Origin: Bacteroidota bacterium
Lineage (GTDB): Bacteria; Bacteroidota; Bacteroidia; Flavobacteriales_F; PHOS-HE28
DNA length: 18,717 nucleotides
Assembly (NCBI GenBank): GCA_963169595.1
Contig: CAUJFM010000068.1
Location: 1-18,717, forward strand
Direction: 5' to 3'
The notes beneath the pieces are model-generated. The model ran no database searches. It was not told the origin of the DNA and saw nothing but the letters and a program-made list of their open reading frames with translations. Numbering within the stretch: position 1 is the stretch's first letter; each line of letters starts with the position of its first letter. Of the stretch, positions 5,703-13,456 are shown one piece after another. The translations under genes were made by a program, and so were the position numbers.

Positions 5703-8700
5703 TCAGGCCCTGAGCGGCAGCGCCACGAAGAAGCTCGTGCCAACGCCTTCCTCCGTGGTGAACCACACCCGGCCACCGGCGTTCTCCACCATGCGTTTCA
5801 CCATGGGCAGTCCAAGCCCCATGCCGCTGCTCTTGGTGGTGAAGCGGGGCACGAACACATGGTCGAGGGCATCGGCAGGGATGCCCGAACCGTTGTCCCG
5901 CACTTCGGCGATGGCCTCGTTGCCTTCACGGCGCAACAGCACCTCCACCCTGCCCTCCCGCTCCTCCGGAATGGCCTGCAGCGCGTTCTTCACGAGGTTG
6001 TTGAAGGTGCGCAGCAGGTGCTCCCGGTCGGCATGCACGGGAAGGGGGCCTTCACCCAGCAACTGTACCCTGCACCCCGGGGTGGTGCTGAAGAGCTGCA
6101 CGGATGCCCCGGCCACCTCGGCCAGGTCGAGCGTCACAGGGTGTGCAGGCGGCATCTGCGCGAAGTGACTGAACTCCCCGGCGATACGGCTCAGCACATC
6201 GATCTGCTCCACCAGGTTGTTGCTGAACCGGTCCAGCCGCTCGCGGGCATCCGGTGCCTGGGGCGTCCAGGTGCGTTGGAAGTGCTGGATGCTCAGCTTC
6301 ATGGGCGTGAGCGGGTTCTTGATCTCGTGGGCCACCTGCCGGGCCATCTCCTTCCAAGCGCTCTCCCGTTCGCTGAGCGCCAATCGCTCCGCGCTCTCCC
6401 GAAGTTCCTCCACCTTGCGATTGTATACCTCCACCAGCCGCCCCACCTCATCGTCGCCGCGGTACCGCAGCGGCTCGTTGGTGCCCCGCAGGGCCACGCG
6501 CTCCAGGGAGGCGCGCAACAGGTCCAGCGGACGGGTGGTCCAGTTGCTGATGAAGATCGCCACGAGCACGCTCAAGGCGAACATGAGCACGAAGAGGTTC
6601 ATCACCGCCACCAGCACCGAGGACCGCTCCTCCTCCTGCTGCACCTGATCGGCGAAGGAGGGCAGGGCGAGGTAGGCCATCACGGTGCCACGCCGGTCGC
6701 GCAGCGGCATGTAGGCCGTGCGGAACCCTGCGGTACCGATGTGCTCCTCATGCACGAAGGCACTCCGGCCCCGCTGCACCAGTTCCACGTAGGCCACGGG
6801 GTCCATGCGGGTGCCGAGCAATCCGTTGGTGAAGACCTGTGGGCGGCTCGTGGCCAGCAGGTGGCCCTGTACATCGTACAGAGTGAGGTCGGTGACGAAC
6901 ACGTTGCTCAAGCGACCGAGCAGGTGCTCCAGGTAACCGGCCTGCCTCTCCCCGAGCTGGCCCTCCCCTTCCACACGGTACTGCAGCTCGGCATGCACCG
7001 ACCGCATCCGTTCCAGCATGGCGGCCTCGAACCGCTGCTCGTACTGCCGCTCCAGCAGTCGTTGGGCACCCAGGCCGAAGAACACCAGTCCGGTGAGCCC
7101 GAACAGCACCAGCGCCAGCCGCACCTTCACCCCGATGCCCGGTGCAAAGGGCTCGCGCTGCCGGGCCAGGGCGCGCAGGGCGAAGGCCAGGGACAAGAGC
7201 AGCCCGAAGAAGGCGAAGAGGTAGCTGAAGGAGGTGGCCCTATCCAGAGGCCCAGGCAGTGGAAGACCGAGGACGAGCAGGGTTCCATCGACACTGCCAC
7301 GGGCCAGGTGCTCATAGCGTCCTTCGTTGTACCAGAGCGGTCCGTCCGCAGGCATGGGCCGCACCCAGTGCAAGGGATGGAACGTGCGGCCATGCTCCTC
7401 CACCAGCACGCCCTTCTCGTAGCGGGCCTTCGCATACCGCTCGCTCCGGCGTGCCAGGGGGTCGTCCCCACTGAGCAGCAGTTCCGGAAAGCCGGCGCCT
7501 TGCGTCACGGGCCTCAGGTGCAGCTCCAGGATCAATTGCCCGGGCGGCAGACTGTCCGCGGGCATCACGGCCACACGGGCATGGTAGAAGGTGGTCTGCC
7601 CGGGGCGTTCCTCCATGGTGAGGTCCGGCATATCGGCCACACCGATCCCCATGAGCATGGCGGAGGTATCGGCCAGGAGACTGCTGGGAGGATCGGGATC
7701 GGTGGCGCACCGCAACTGACCGGCACTGTCGAAGGCGAACAGCCGCACATCGTAGCGTTCCCAGTACCCGCTGAAGAACCGTTGCCGCACGAGGCGATCG
7801 AGGTCTGCCGCGTTGCAGGGCACCTTGCCAACGATCAGGTGATACACCTCGTTGTCCTTGCGGAGCCGGGGGGCCATCTCGCGGAACATGAACTCCACCA
7901 CGGGGTCCTCGCGGGTGGCGAGGCGTTCCGCCAAAGCCTGTCGTTCACGGTGCTCCCGGGCCCGCACCTGGCGGGCGAGCTGATGCGCCGTGGCCGCGGA
8001 TAGCAGCGCGAGCAACAGCACGGCATGCACGAACCCGAACTGGCGCGACGCCATGATCAGCACCACACAGACCGGGAGCGGCCAGAGGAACTCGATGGTA
8101 TCCACCACGCCGAGCACATGGTGCACCACCACGGAGGCCAGCGCGATCACGAGCCCCACGCCCCAGGTGTTGCGGCGTCCGGTGGAGGTCCCGGTGGTCC
8201 GCAGCAGGGCGTGTGTGACCAGGCACCAGGAGGCGAACAGCAGCGCCATGGCGAGGACGGCCGCGAAACTGTGCCCCCCCAGGCCCTGGATGTGATGAAG
8301 GTCGAGGTCCACACTGCTGTCGTGCACCAGGCCGATGAGCGTACGTGTGATCCACGCCGCATAGCCCAGCACCAGCATCCACCGGACCACCAGATCGGGG
8401 AGCGCGCGAGCCACCGCAGGACGCACAACACCCTGCACGAACCACGCCACAAGGACCAGGAGAGCGGCATTGAACAAGAGGTCGCCCAAGCTGGGGAACA
8501 GCACCGAGGTGGCATAGACCGCAGGGTCGAACAAGGGCATCCGGCCGAAGGGCGAAAAAGGCGCCAGGAACAGGGTCAATCCGCGGAGCACTACCACGCC
8601 ACCCACTAATCGCAGCAGGCCGGTCAAGGGGCTGCCCTGCAGCGCTGCCTGGTGGGCCCACCGCCACAACGCGACCAGGAGCAGGCCGAGGGCCAGCAGG

Positions 8701-9326
8701 ACGAGCACGAGCTTCCAGATGATCCAGGGGCCCAGTTCCAAGGCGCCCTCACGCCAATGGACCCGGCACACCACCCGCCCCTCCCCGTCCCGCACCTCCG
8801 CCCCGGCACCTTCCGGACGCTCGACCTGCAGTCCCGGGTCCACGCCCAACAGGGGATGGGCTCCACGGACGAGGTAGCGGTTCTCGATGGCAGGCTCGTT
8901 CCAGATCGGGCGGATGCCGTGCAGGGCCAGATCGCCCACGCGCACGGCCGCATGCAGGTAAAAGCCATCGTCTACCCAGAGATGACCCCGGGTGTCCCGT
9001 TCCAGCTCCGCAACGGTCGCGCGCGCATCGCCGGACCAGGCCACGATGCTGTCGCCCTGCAGGCCGAGGAACACGATCCCCGAGCGCTGCTGTTGCCGCT
9101 CCAGGGCCTCCACCCGTTGGTCCATCCACCCGGCGGCGCCCAGCTCAACGAACCGGCGCGCTTCCGCGTCCACAGCGCTGCCCAGGTCCTGTTGAAGTCG
9201 GGCGATACCGGTCTCCAACGCACGCGCCTCAGCGGGCAGCCGTTCCTCATGGTCCGGCTCATGCACCAGCAGGGCCGATCCGGCGGAGAACAACCCCAGA
9301 AGGAGGAACGTCAACGTGGAACGCAT
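5703..9326 (-). CDS. Very large polytopic sensor histidine kinase (NtrY-like kinase core)
   Basis: This membrane sensor should autophosphorylate on His and pass the phosphate to an unlinked response regulator; none is encoded nearby. The 1207-residue layout is: an N-terminal membrane helix (about 3-21), an extracytoplasmic segment (about 22-200), a block of roughly eight hydrophobic segments (about 200-450), a soluble region, two more helices near 690-760, a second extracytoplasmic domain, a helix near 903-927, HAMP (about 928-980), and the kinase core. The H-box is HEIKNPLTPMK with phospho-acceptor His1000, the N-box is NLVKNALQAI near 1110, G1 is DNGSGI at 1144-1149, and G2 is GMGLGL at 1168-1173. 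All catalytic boxes are intact. The start ATG at 9326 begins the signal-anchor; the upstream TTG overlaps a promoter-like TACTTTG. The signal sensed is unknown. Confidence 0.93.
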   Translation of the reverse strand: MRSTLTFLLLGLFSAGSALLVHEPDHEERLPAEARALETGIARLQQDLGSAVDAEARRFVELGAAGWMDQRVEALERQQQRSGIVFLGLQGDSIVAWSGDARATVAELERDTRGHLWVDDGFYLHAAVRVGDLALHGIRPIWNEPAIENRYLVRGAHPLLGVDPGLQVERPEGAGAEVRDGEGRVVCRVHWREGALELGPWIIWKLVLVLLALGLLLVALWRWAHQAALQGSPLTGLLRLVGGVVVLRGLTLFLAPFSPFGRMPLFDPAVYATSVLFPSLGDLLFNAALLVLVAWFVQGVVRPAVARALPDLVVRWMLVLGYAAWITRTLIGLVHDSSVDLDLHHIQGLGGHSFAAVLAMALLFASWCLVTHALLRTTGTSTGRRNTWGVGLVIALASVVVHHVLGVVDTIEFLWPLPVCVVLIMASRQFGFVHAVLLLALLSAATAHQLARQVRAREHRERQALAERLATREDPVVEFMFREMAPRLRKDNEVYHLIVGKVPCNAADLDRLVRQRFFSGYWERYDVRLFAFDSAGQLRCATDPDPPSSLLADTSAMLMGIGVADMPDLTMEERPGQTTFYHARVAVMPADSLPPGQLILELHLRPVTQGAGFPELLLSGDDPLARRSERYAKARYEKGVLVEEHGRTFHPLHWVRPMPADGPLWYNEGRYEHLARGSVDGTLLVLGLPLPGPLDRATSFSYLFAFFGLLLSLAFALRALARQREPFAPGIGVKVRLALVLFGLTGLVFFGLGAQRLLERQYEQRFEAAMLERMRSVHAELQYRVEGEGQLGERQAGYLEHLLGRLSNVFVTDLTLYDVQGHLLATSRPQVFTNGLLGTRMDPVAYVELVQRGRSAFVHEEHIGTAGFRTAYMPLRDRRGTVMAYLALPSFADQVQQEEERSSVLVAVMNLFVLMFALSVLVAIFISNWTTRPLDLLRASLERVALRGTNEPLRYRGDDEVGRLVEVYNRKVEELRESAERLALSERESAWKEMARQVAHEIKNPLTPMKLSIQHFQRTWTPQAPDARERLDRFSNNLVEQIDVLSRIAGEFSHFAQMPPAHPVTLDLAEVAGASVQLFSTTPGCRVQLLGEGPLPVHADREHLLRTFNNLVKNALQAIPEEREGRVEVLLRREGNEAIAEVRDNGSGIPADALDHVFVPRFTTKSSGMGLGLPMVKRMVENAGGRVWFTTEEGVGTSFFVALPLRA

Positions 9327-9353
9327 GCGTGGAGCCTGCCACAAGGCATGCGC

Positions 9354-9360
9354 CAAAGTA
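9354..9360 (-). promoter_or_regulatory. Possible -7 element of the histidine kinase
   Basis: TACTTTG resembles TAnnTTTG with one spacer base missing and ends 27 nt before the kinase ATG. It argues against the longer frame that starts at TTG 9356. The match is imperfect. Confidence 0.3.
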
Positions 9361-9375
9361 CGGGGACCGGCGCGC

Positions 9376-10083
9376 TCAGCCCTCGATCAGCTCCACGTCG
9401 AAGAGGTCCGCGAGCTCGAGCTTCAGACGGTTCTTCACCTCCTCCATGTCCACCAGGCCACCCAGTTCCTTGGCCATGCAGGTGACACCCTTGTCGGCGA
9501 TGCCACAGGGGATGATGTTCTCGAAGTAGCTCAGGTCGGTGTTCACGTTGAAGGCGAACCCGTGCATGGTGACCCAGCGGCTGGCGCGGATGCCGAAGGC
9601 GCAGATCTTCCGGGCCTTGAAGGGGTCGTTCCAATCCAGCCACACACCCGTGAGGCCCTCGATGCGGCCGGCCTTGATGCCGTAGGCCTCCAGCGTGCCG
9701 ATCACGGCCTCCTCCAGCGTCCGCAGGAAGCGGTGGATGTCGGTGAAGTGATGGTCCAGGTCGAAAATGGGGTAGCCCACGATCTGCCCCGGCCCGTGGT
9801 AGGTGATGTCGCCACCGCGATCGATGGGGAAGAACTGCACGCCCTTCTCGCGCAAGCCCTGTTCGTTCAGCAGGAGGTGGCTCTGCTTGCCGCTCTTGCC
9901 GAGGGTGTACACATGCGGATGCTCACAGAAAAGCAGGTGGTCCTCCGTGAGCACCTGCTCCTGCTCCGGGAGGTTCCGATTGGCGATCTTCCGGTCGATG
10001 GTGGCCTGGAACAGCTTGGTCTGGAGGTCCCACGCGGTGGCGTAGTCGATCAGGCCGAGGTCTCGGAAATGGACTTGTCTCAC
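9376..10083 (-). CDS. lipB: Lipoyl(octanoyl) transferase LipB
   Basis: This cytoplasmic enzyme moves the octanoyl group from acyl carrier protein to the lipoyl domains of 2-oxoacid dehydrogenases and GcvH, the first step of lipoate assembly before LipA. The 235-residue protein contains RGGDITYHGPGQ (89-100), the Lys159 segment ARKICAFGIRASRWVTMHG, and PCGI with the catalytic Cys193 followed by DKGVT. Length and motifs are standard. The start is taken as GTG at 10083, directly before RQVHFRDLG; upstream codons fall in a repeat element, and a GACCTTTG element ends 5 nt before the GTG. No lipA is in the window. Confidence 0.95.
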   Translation of the reverse strand: MRQVHFRDLGLIDYATAWDLQTKLFQATIDRKIANRNLPEQEQVLTEDHLLFCEHPHVYTLGKSGKQSHLLLNEQGLREKGVQFFPIDRGGDITYHGPGQIVGYPIFDLDHHFTDIHRFLRTLEEAVIGTLEAYGIKAGRIEGLTGVWLDWNDPFKARKICAFGIRASRWVTMHGFAFNVNTDLSYFENIIPCGIADKGVTCMAKELGGLVDMEEVKNRLKLELADLFDVELIEG

Positions 10084-10088
10084 GGGGG

Positions 10089-10096
10089 CAAAGGTC
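10089..10096 (-). promoter_or_regulatory. Putative -7 element of lipB
   Basis: GACCTTTG differs from TAnnTTTG at the first base and ends 5 nt before the lipB GTG, the same geometry as at dut. It supports the GTG start and predicts a nearly leaderless mRNA. Confidence 0.45.
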
Positions 10097-10102
10097 GGGG
10101 AA

Positions 10103-10222
10103 GAGTGGCGAGTAGCGAATGCCGCCCACATGGGCCAACGCGCCGAGTGGCGAGTGCATGCCCCGAACGACCAGCGGTCATTGGGGCATTCACTCGCCAC
10201 TCGTTACTCGCCGCTCGCCACT
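10103..10222. repeat. Inverted-repeat element of GAGTGGC heptads between isomerase and lipB
   Basis: Four related units of about 20 nt fill this gap: two forward (10103-10123 and 10145-10164) and two inverted (10183-10202 and 10204-10222). The best pair, 10144-10164 with 10183-10203, is complementary over 21 nt with one mismatch, around an 18-nt loop that itself holds GACC/GGTC. The units are chains of 7-nt words such as GAGTGGC, GAGTAGC and GAGTAAC. The element reaches into the isomerase stop codon. It may act as a hairpin between two minus-strand genes. Confidence 0.82.
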
Positions 10223-11207
10223 ACTTCACCTCCGCCAACTTCCCCTTCAGCATGTTGATCACCGCGATCTCCGTGGGGTCCACGCCCTTCTTCTCGGCCC
10301 AGTAGTAGCTCACCCAGTCGCCCAGGTTGATCAGGTACAGCTGGCGCGCGAAGGCGGTGTCACCCTGGCTCCACACATCGTGGATGTGGGGCGTGTACTT
10401 GCGGAACACCTCCTTGTTGATCTCCATGCGGACCTGGCTGCGCTCGTGGTCCTCCTTGTGACGGAAGATCACCACGGCGATGTCGTCCTTGCCACCGGCC
10501 CAGCCCACCAGTTCGTTGTGGTTCATCTCGGGGATGGCATGGTGCCAGCACAGCTCCTTGCTGTTCTCGTTAACCTGCTGCCTGAACCGGATGCTCACCG
10601 CCTCGGTGTTGGCCTCGCTGTAGATCACCAACCGCTTCCCGAAGAGCTTCTCGGTGAGGTCCTTCGCGGCGCCCTGGATCCTCGCCTTGTCATCTTCCAG
10701 CATGTGCGCAGCGGTGCGGATGGCCCCTTCAAAGCCATCGCCGATGATGCCGAAGTGATGGAGCATGTAGAACTGCTGCACCAGCGAATAGGCCAGCATG
10801 GTGCGGGGTGGGTTGCCACCGGGGATCACGATGTGGTCCAGGCCCTTGGACTTGGCCATCTCGAGCATGGTGCCCCCACTGGTGATCACGCACACCCGGG
10901 CGCCCTTGGCCAGCGCCTGTTCCATGGCGGCGAGGGTCTCCTCGGTGTTGCCGCTGTAGCTGCAGGCGATCACCAGGCTCTTGTGGTTCACATAGCCCGG
11001 CAGGTAGTAGTTGTTGTACACCTCGATCGGGCACTTGGCCTCCTTGTGCACCAGCTGGGCGGCGATGCGCCCCCCGATGCCGCTGCCACCGAGCCCGGTG
11101 ACCACGACGTTGCTGTAGGGCCCGCCAGGGGGCTTCAGTTGGGCCTTGCGGCCGATCTCCAGGGCTTCCTTCAGCTGCTTGGGGAAGGCGTCGATGAGGT
11201 TGTACAT
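10221..11207 (-). CDS. Bifunctional phosphoglucose/phosphomannose isomerase (SIS domain)
   Basis: This cytoplasmic SIS-fold enzyme is expected to interconvert glucose 6-phosphate or mannose 6-phosphate with fructose 6-phosphate, linking glycolysis to sugar-nucleotide supply. The 328-residue protein starts MYNLIDAFPKQLKEALEIG. It contains the phosphosugar-binding loop VVTGLGGSGIGG, the SIS signature SYSGNTEET, and ITSGG followed by PGGNPPRTMLAYSL, which are characteristic of the archaeal/Bacteroidota bifunctional family rather than the classical 550-residue Pgi. ATG at 11207 is chosen because upstream codons lack family similarity and overlap a promoter-like TAATTTCG. It is divergent from lysS across 104 bp. 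Activity on both sugars is inferred from the family only. Confidence 0.9.
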   Translation of the reverse strand: MYNLIDAFPKQLKEALEIGRKAQLKPPGGPYSNVVVTGLGGSGIGGRIAAQLVHKEAKCPIEVYNNYYLPGYVNHKSLVIACSYSGNTEETLAAMEQALAKGARVCVITSGGTMLEMAKSKGLDHIVIPGGNPPRTMLAYSLVQQFYMLHHFGIIGDGFEGAIRTAAHMLEDDKARIQGAAKDLTEKLFGKRLVIYSEANTEAVSIRFRQQVNENSKELCWHHAIPEMNHNELVGWAGGKDDIAVVIFRHKEDHERSQVRMEINKEVFRKYTPHIHDVWSQGDTAFARQLYLINLGDWVSYYWAEKKGVDPTEIAVINMLKGKLAEVK

Positions 11208-11227
11208 GCGAGTTGGGGATGCGGGGT

Positions 11228-11235
11228 CGAAATTA
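11228..11235 (-). promoter_or_regulatory. Possible -7 element of the SIS isomerase
   Basis: TAATTTCG differs from TAnnTTTG at one position and ends 20 nt before the isomerase ATG, in the divergent gap shared with lysS. Confidence 0.35.
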
Positions 11236-11274
11236 GGGGCCTTCTTACGCGTCCGGTGCACTTCATGTTCCCGG

Positions 11275-11282
11275 TATCTTCG
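11275..11282 (+). promoter_or_regulatory. Putative -7 element of lysS
   Basis: TATCTTCG differs from TAnnTTTG at one position and ends 29 nt before the lysS ATG. The predicted leader is T- and C-rich and contains no Shine-Dalgarno sequence. Confidence 0.45.
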
Positions 11283-11311
11283 CGGCCCTTATTTCCTTTT
11301 CCTCGTTCACC

Positions 11312-12844
11312 ATGTCCCACGCCCTTTCCGATCAGGAGATCGTCCGCCGCGAGGCCCTGCAGAAGCTGCGCGCCCTAGGCATCGAACCCTTCCCCGCCGC
11401 CGAATTCCCCGTGACGCACACCGCCACCACGGTGAAGAGCGGCTGGCAGGAACCCGCCGGTGAGGATGCCCCCAAACAGGAGGTGACCCTGGCCGGCCGC
11501 CTGATGAGCGTGCGGCTGATGGGCAAGGCCAGCTTCGCGGTGCTGCGCGACCACACCGGCGACCAGCAGATCTACATCGCCCGGGACGGCATCTGCCCTG
11601 GCGAGGACAAGACCCTCTACGACGAGGTGTGGAAGCACCTGCTCCACCTCGGCGACTTCATCGGCGTAAAGGGCCATGTGTTCAAGACCCGCACCGGCGA
11701 GATCACCGTGCATGTGGAGCAGCTTACTGTGCTGAGCAAGGCGCTGCGCCCGCTGCCCGTGGTGAAGACCGACGAGGAAGGCAACGTGCACGATGCCTTC
11801 AGCGACCCCGAACTGCGCTACCGCATGCGCTACGTGGACCTGGTGGTGAACCCCCACGTGAAGGAGACCTTCCTGAAGCGCGCACGGGTATTCGATGCCA
11901 TGCGTGGCGCCTTCCAGGATGCGGGCTACATCGAGGTGGACACGCCCGTGCTGCAGGCCATCCCCGGCGGTGCGGCGGCCCGCCCCTTTGCCACGCACCA
12001 CAATGCGCTGGACGTGCCCTTCTACCTGCGCATCGCCAACGAGCTCTACCTGAAGCGCCTGCTGGTGGGAGGCTTCGACGGTGTGTTCGAGTTCAGCCGC
12101 AACTTCCGGAACGAGGGCATGGACCGCACCCACAACCCGGAGTTCACCGTGATGGAGCTCTACGTGGCCTACAAGGATTACCGCTGGATGATGGACTTCA
12201 TCGAAGGCGTGTTCCAGCGCGTGGCCACCGCGGCCAACGGTTCGCCCAAGGCCACCTTCCAGGGCAAGGAGATCGACTTCACCGGTCCGTTCCGGCGCAT
12301 CACCATGGTGGGCAGCATTGAGGAGAAGATCGGCATGAACGTGCTGGACATGGAGGAGGACGACATCCGGGCTCTGTGCATGAAGCACGGGGTCGAAGTG
12401 GCGCCCAGCATGGGCAAGGGCAAGCTGATCGACGAGCTGTTCAGCGCGTTGGTGCAGCCCGAGCTGATCCAGCCCACCTTCGTCACCGACTTCCCGGTGG
12501 AGATGAGCCCGCTGTGCAAGAAGCACCGCGAGGACCCGCGCCTCACTGAGCGGTTCGAACTGTTCGTGGCCGGCTTCGAGGTGGCCAACGCCTACAGCGA
12601 GCTCAACGACCCCATCGACCAGCGCGAGCGCTTCGAGGAGCAGCTGAAGCTGCAGCAGCGCGGCGATGACGAGGCCATGTACATCGACCAGGATTTCCTG
12701 CGTGCGCTGGAATACGGCATGCCGCCCACCAGCGGCATCGGCATCGGCATGGACCGGCTGGTGATGCTGCTCACGGACAACCCCGCGATCCAGGAGGTGC
12801 TGCTGTTCCCGCAGATGCGGCCTGAACGGTTCGACCAAGGATAG
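11312..12844 (+). CDS. lysS: Lysyl-tRNA synthetase, class II
   Basis: This enzyme charges tRNA-Lys with lysine using ATP. The 510-residue protein has the N-terminal OB-fold anticodon-binding domain (about 58-145), then the class II catalytic core. Motif 1 lies around 188-215 (KRARVFDAMRGAF...DTPVLQ), motif 2 around 263-285 (FRNEGMDRTHNPEFTVMELY) and motif 3 at 475-483 (GIGIGMDRL). The length is close to E. coli LysS (505). ATG at 11312 begins SHALSDQEIVRREALQKL, the usual helix that precedes the OB fold. A GTAGCGTTGACCC hairpin repeat lies 43 nt after its stop. In some Bacteroidota lysS and gpsA are neighbours; here five genes lie between them. Confidence 0.97.
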   Translation: MSHALSDQEIVRREALQKLRALGIEPFPAAEFPVTHTATTVKSGWQEPAGEDAPKQEVTLAGRLMSVRLMGKASFAVLRDHTGDQQIYIARDGICPGEDKTLYDEVWKHLLHLGDFIGVKGHVFKTRTGEITVHVEQLTVLSKALRPLPVVKTDEEGNVHDAFSDPELRYRMRYVDLVVNPHVKETFLKRARVFDAMRGAFQDAGYIEVDTPVLQAIPGGAAARPFATHHNALDVPFYLRIANELYLKRLLVGGFDGVFEFSRNFRNEGMDRTHNPEFTVMELYVAYKDYRWMMDFIEGVFQRVATAANGSPKATFQGKEIDFTGPFRRITMVGSIEEKIGMNVLDMEEDDIRALCMKHGVEVAPSMGKGKLIDELFSALVQPELIQPTFVTDFPVEMSPLCKKHREDPRLTERFELFVAGFEVANAYSELNDPIDQRERFEEQLKLQQRGDDEAMYIDQDFLRALEYGMPPTSGIGIGMDRLVMLLTDNPAIQEVLLFPQMRPERFDQG

Positions 12845-12870
12845 AACATCGCGGTAACGCACTGGGCCTT

Positions 12871-12907
12871 GGTCTTGCGAACGTAGCGTTGACCCTTGGG
12901 GTCGACC
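12871..12907 (+). repeat. Palindromic repeat, copy 1 (GTAGCGTYGACCC hairpin)
   Basis: The stem GTTGACCC (12888-12895) pairs with GGGTCGAC (12899-12906) with one G-U pair and a TTG loop. The upstream flank GGTnTTGCnnnnGTAGCG is shared with the copy at 18413-18449. It lies 43 nt after the lysS stop. It could act as a transcript 3' hairpin, though no T-run follows. Confidence 0.75.
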
Positions 12908-12915
12908 GTCCAGAT

Positions 12916-12923
12916 GACTTTCG
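12916..12923 (+). promoter_or_regulatory. Possible -7 element of the STM3941-like gene
   Basis: GACTTTCG fits the relaxed pattern NAnnTTYG seen at other starts in this window and ends 8 nt before the ATG at 12932. It supports that start over the upstream TTG at 12896 and ATG at 12914. Confidence 0.3.
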
Positions 12924-12931
12924 AAGTAGTC

Positions 12932-13456
12932 ATGTCAGCAATCGAACACCCGCTGTTGGTCCTGACCCCACGTCCGTGGAAATGGCTCGGCGTGCTGATG
13001 GTCTCGCTTGTGCTCGGCTTCGGTGGATGGTTGATGGTCACCGACCCCGACAATGATGCCCGGAAAGGAATGGGATGGTTCTGCTTGGTGCTCTTCGGTC
13101 TGGCGGCCCTTGTGGCCGTCATCCAATTGATCCCAGGAAGCTCACGTGTGGTGGTAACATCCAACGGGATCTACCAGAAGGCGATGTACCGACGACACTT
13201 CTTCGCATGGGCGGATATCGAGCGGTTCGGTGTAGCGGAATGGACGCAGTGGCATGGACCGTTCCGGCAGCGGCATCGCCTGGTCGGCATTCGTTTCAAG
13301 GCCGACTCCCAGATCCGTAAGCGATGGCGCCGGGCCTCGCTGCTGTCCGAAGGGCTGGTGGGCTATCACGGTGCGCTTTCCGACAACTACGGCTACAAGC
13401 ACAAGGAACTGGCCGACCTGCTGAACGGCTATTTGGAAGCGAGCCGTAAGGGCTGA
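12932..13456 (+). CDS. Small two-helix membrane protein, STM3941-like family
   Basis: Function is unknown. The 174-residue protein has a short N-terminus, two membrane helices (about 17-36 and 47-66), and a cytoplasmic domain with VVVTSNGIYQKAMYRRHFFAWADIERFGV, a strand pattern like the PH-type domain of STM3941-family proteins. The C-terminal part (LSEGLVGYHGALSDNYGYKHKEL) also fits that family, in which a substrate or partner has not been established as far as I know. ATG at 12932 is chosen because it directly precedes the conserved part and follows a promoter-like GACTTTCG by 8 nt; starts upstream would lie in or beside the palindromic repeat. Its 3' end overlaps the convergent acetyltransferase gene by 28 bp. 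Confidence 0.75.
   Translation: MSAIEHPLLVLTPRPWKWLGVLMVSLVLGFGGWLMVTDPDNDARKGMGWFCLVLFGLAALVAVIQLIPGSSRVVVTSNGIYQKAMYRRHFFAWADIERFGVAEWTQWHGPFRQRHRLVGIRFKADSQIRKRWRRASLLSEGLVGYHGALSDNYGYKHKELADLLNGYLEASRKG

Noticed and set aside
4965..8003. A 1012-codon open frame on the plus strand
   Set aside because: It is antisense to the hydratase and histidine kinase. Its His-, Gln- and Gly-rich sequence has no domain character and follows from GC-rich codon bias on the opposite strand.
9327..9353. GCCTTGTGGCAGGC-type small hairpin before the histidine kinase
   Set aside because: The stem is short and imperfect, with no recognisable riboswitch or terminator features.
10103..10222. CRISPR-like array
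   Set aside because: Units are short, degenerate, in both orientations and without regular unique spacers. No cas gene is present.
11375..12862. A 495-codon open frame on the minus strand
   Set aside because: It mirrors lysS, which has all three class II motifs; the antisense product resembles no protein family.
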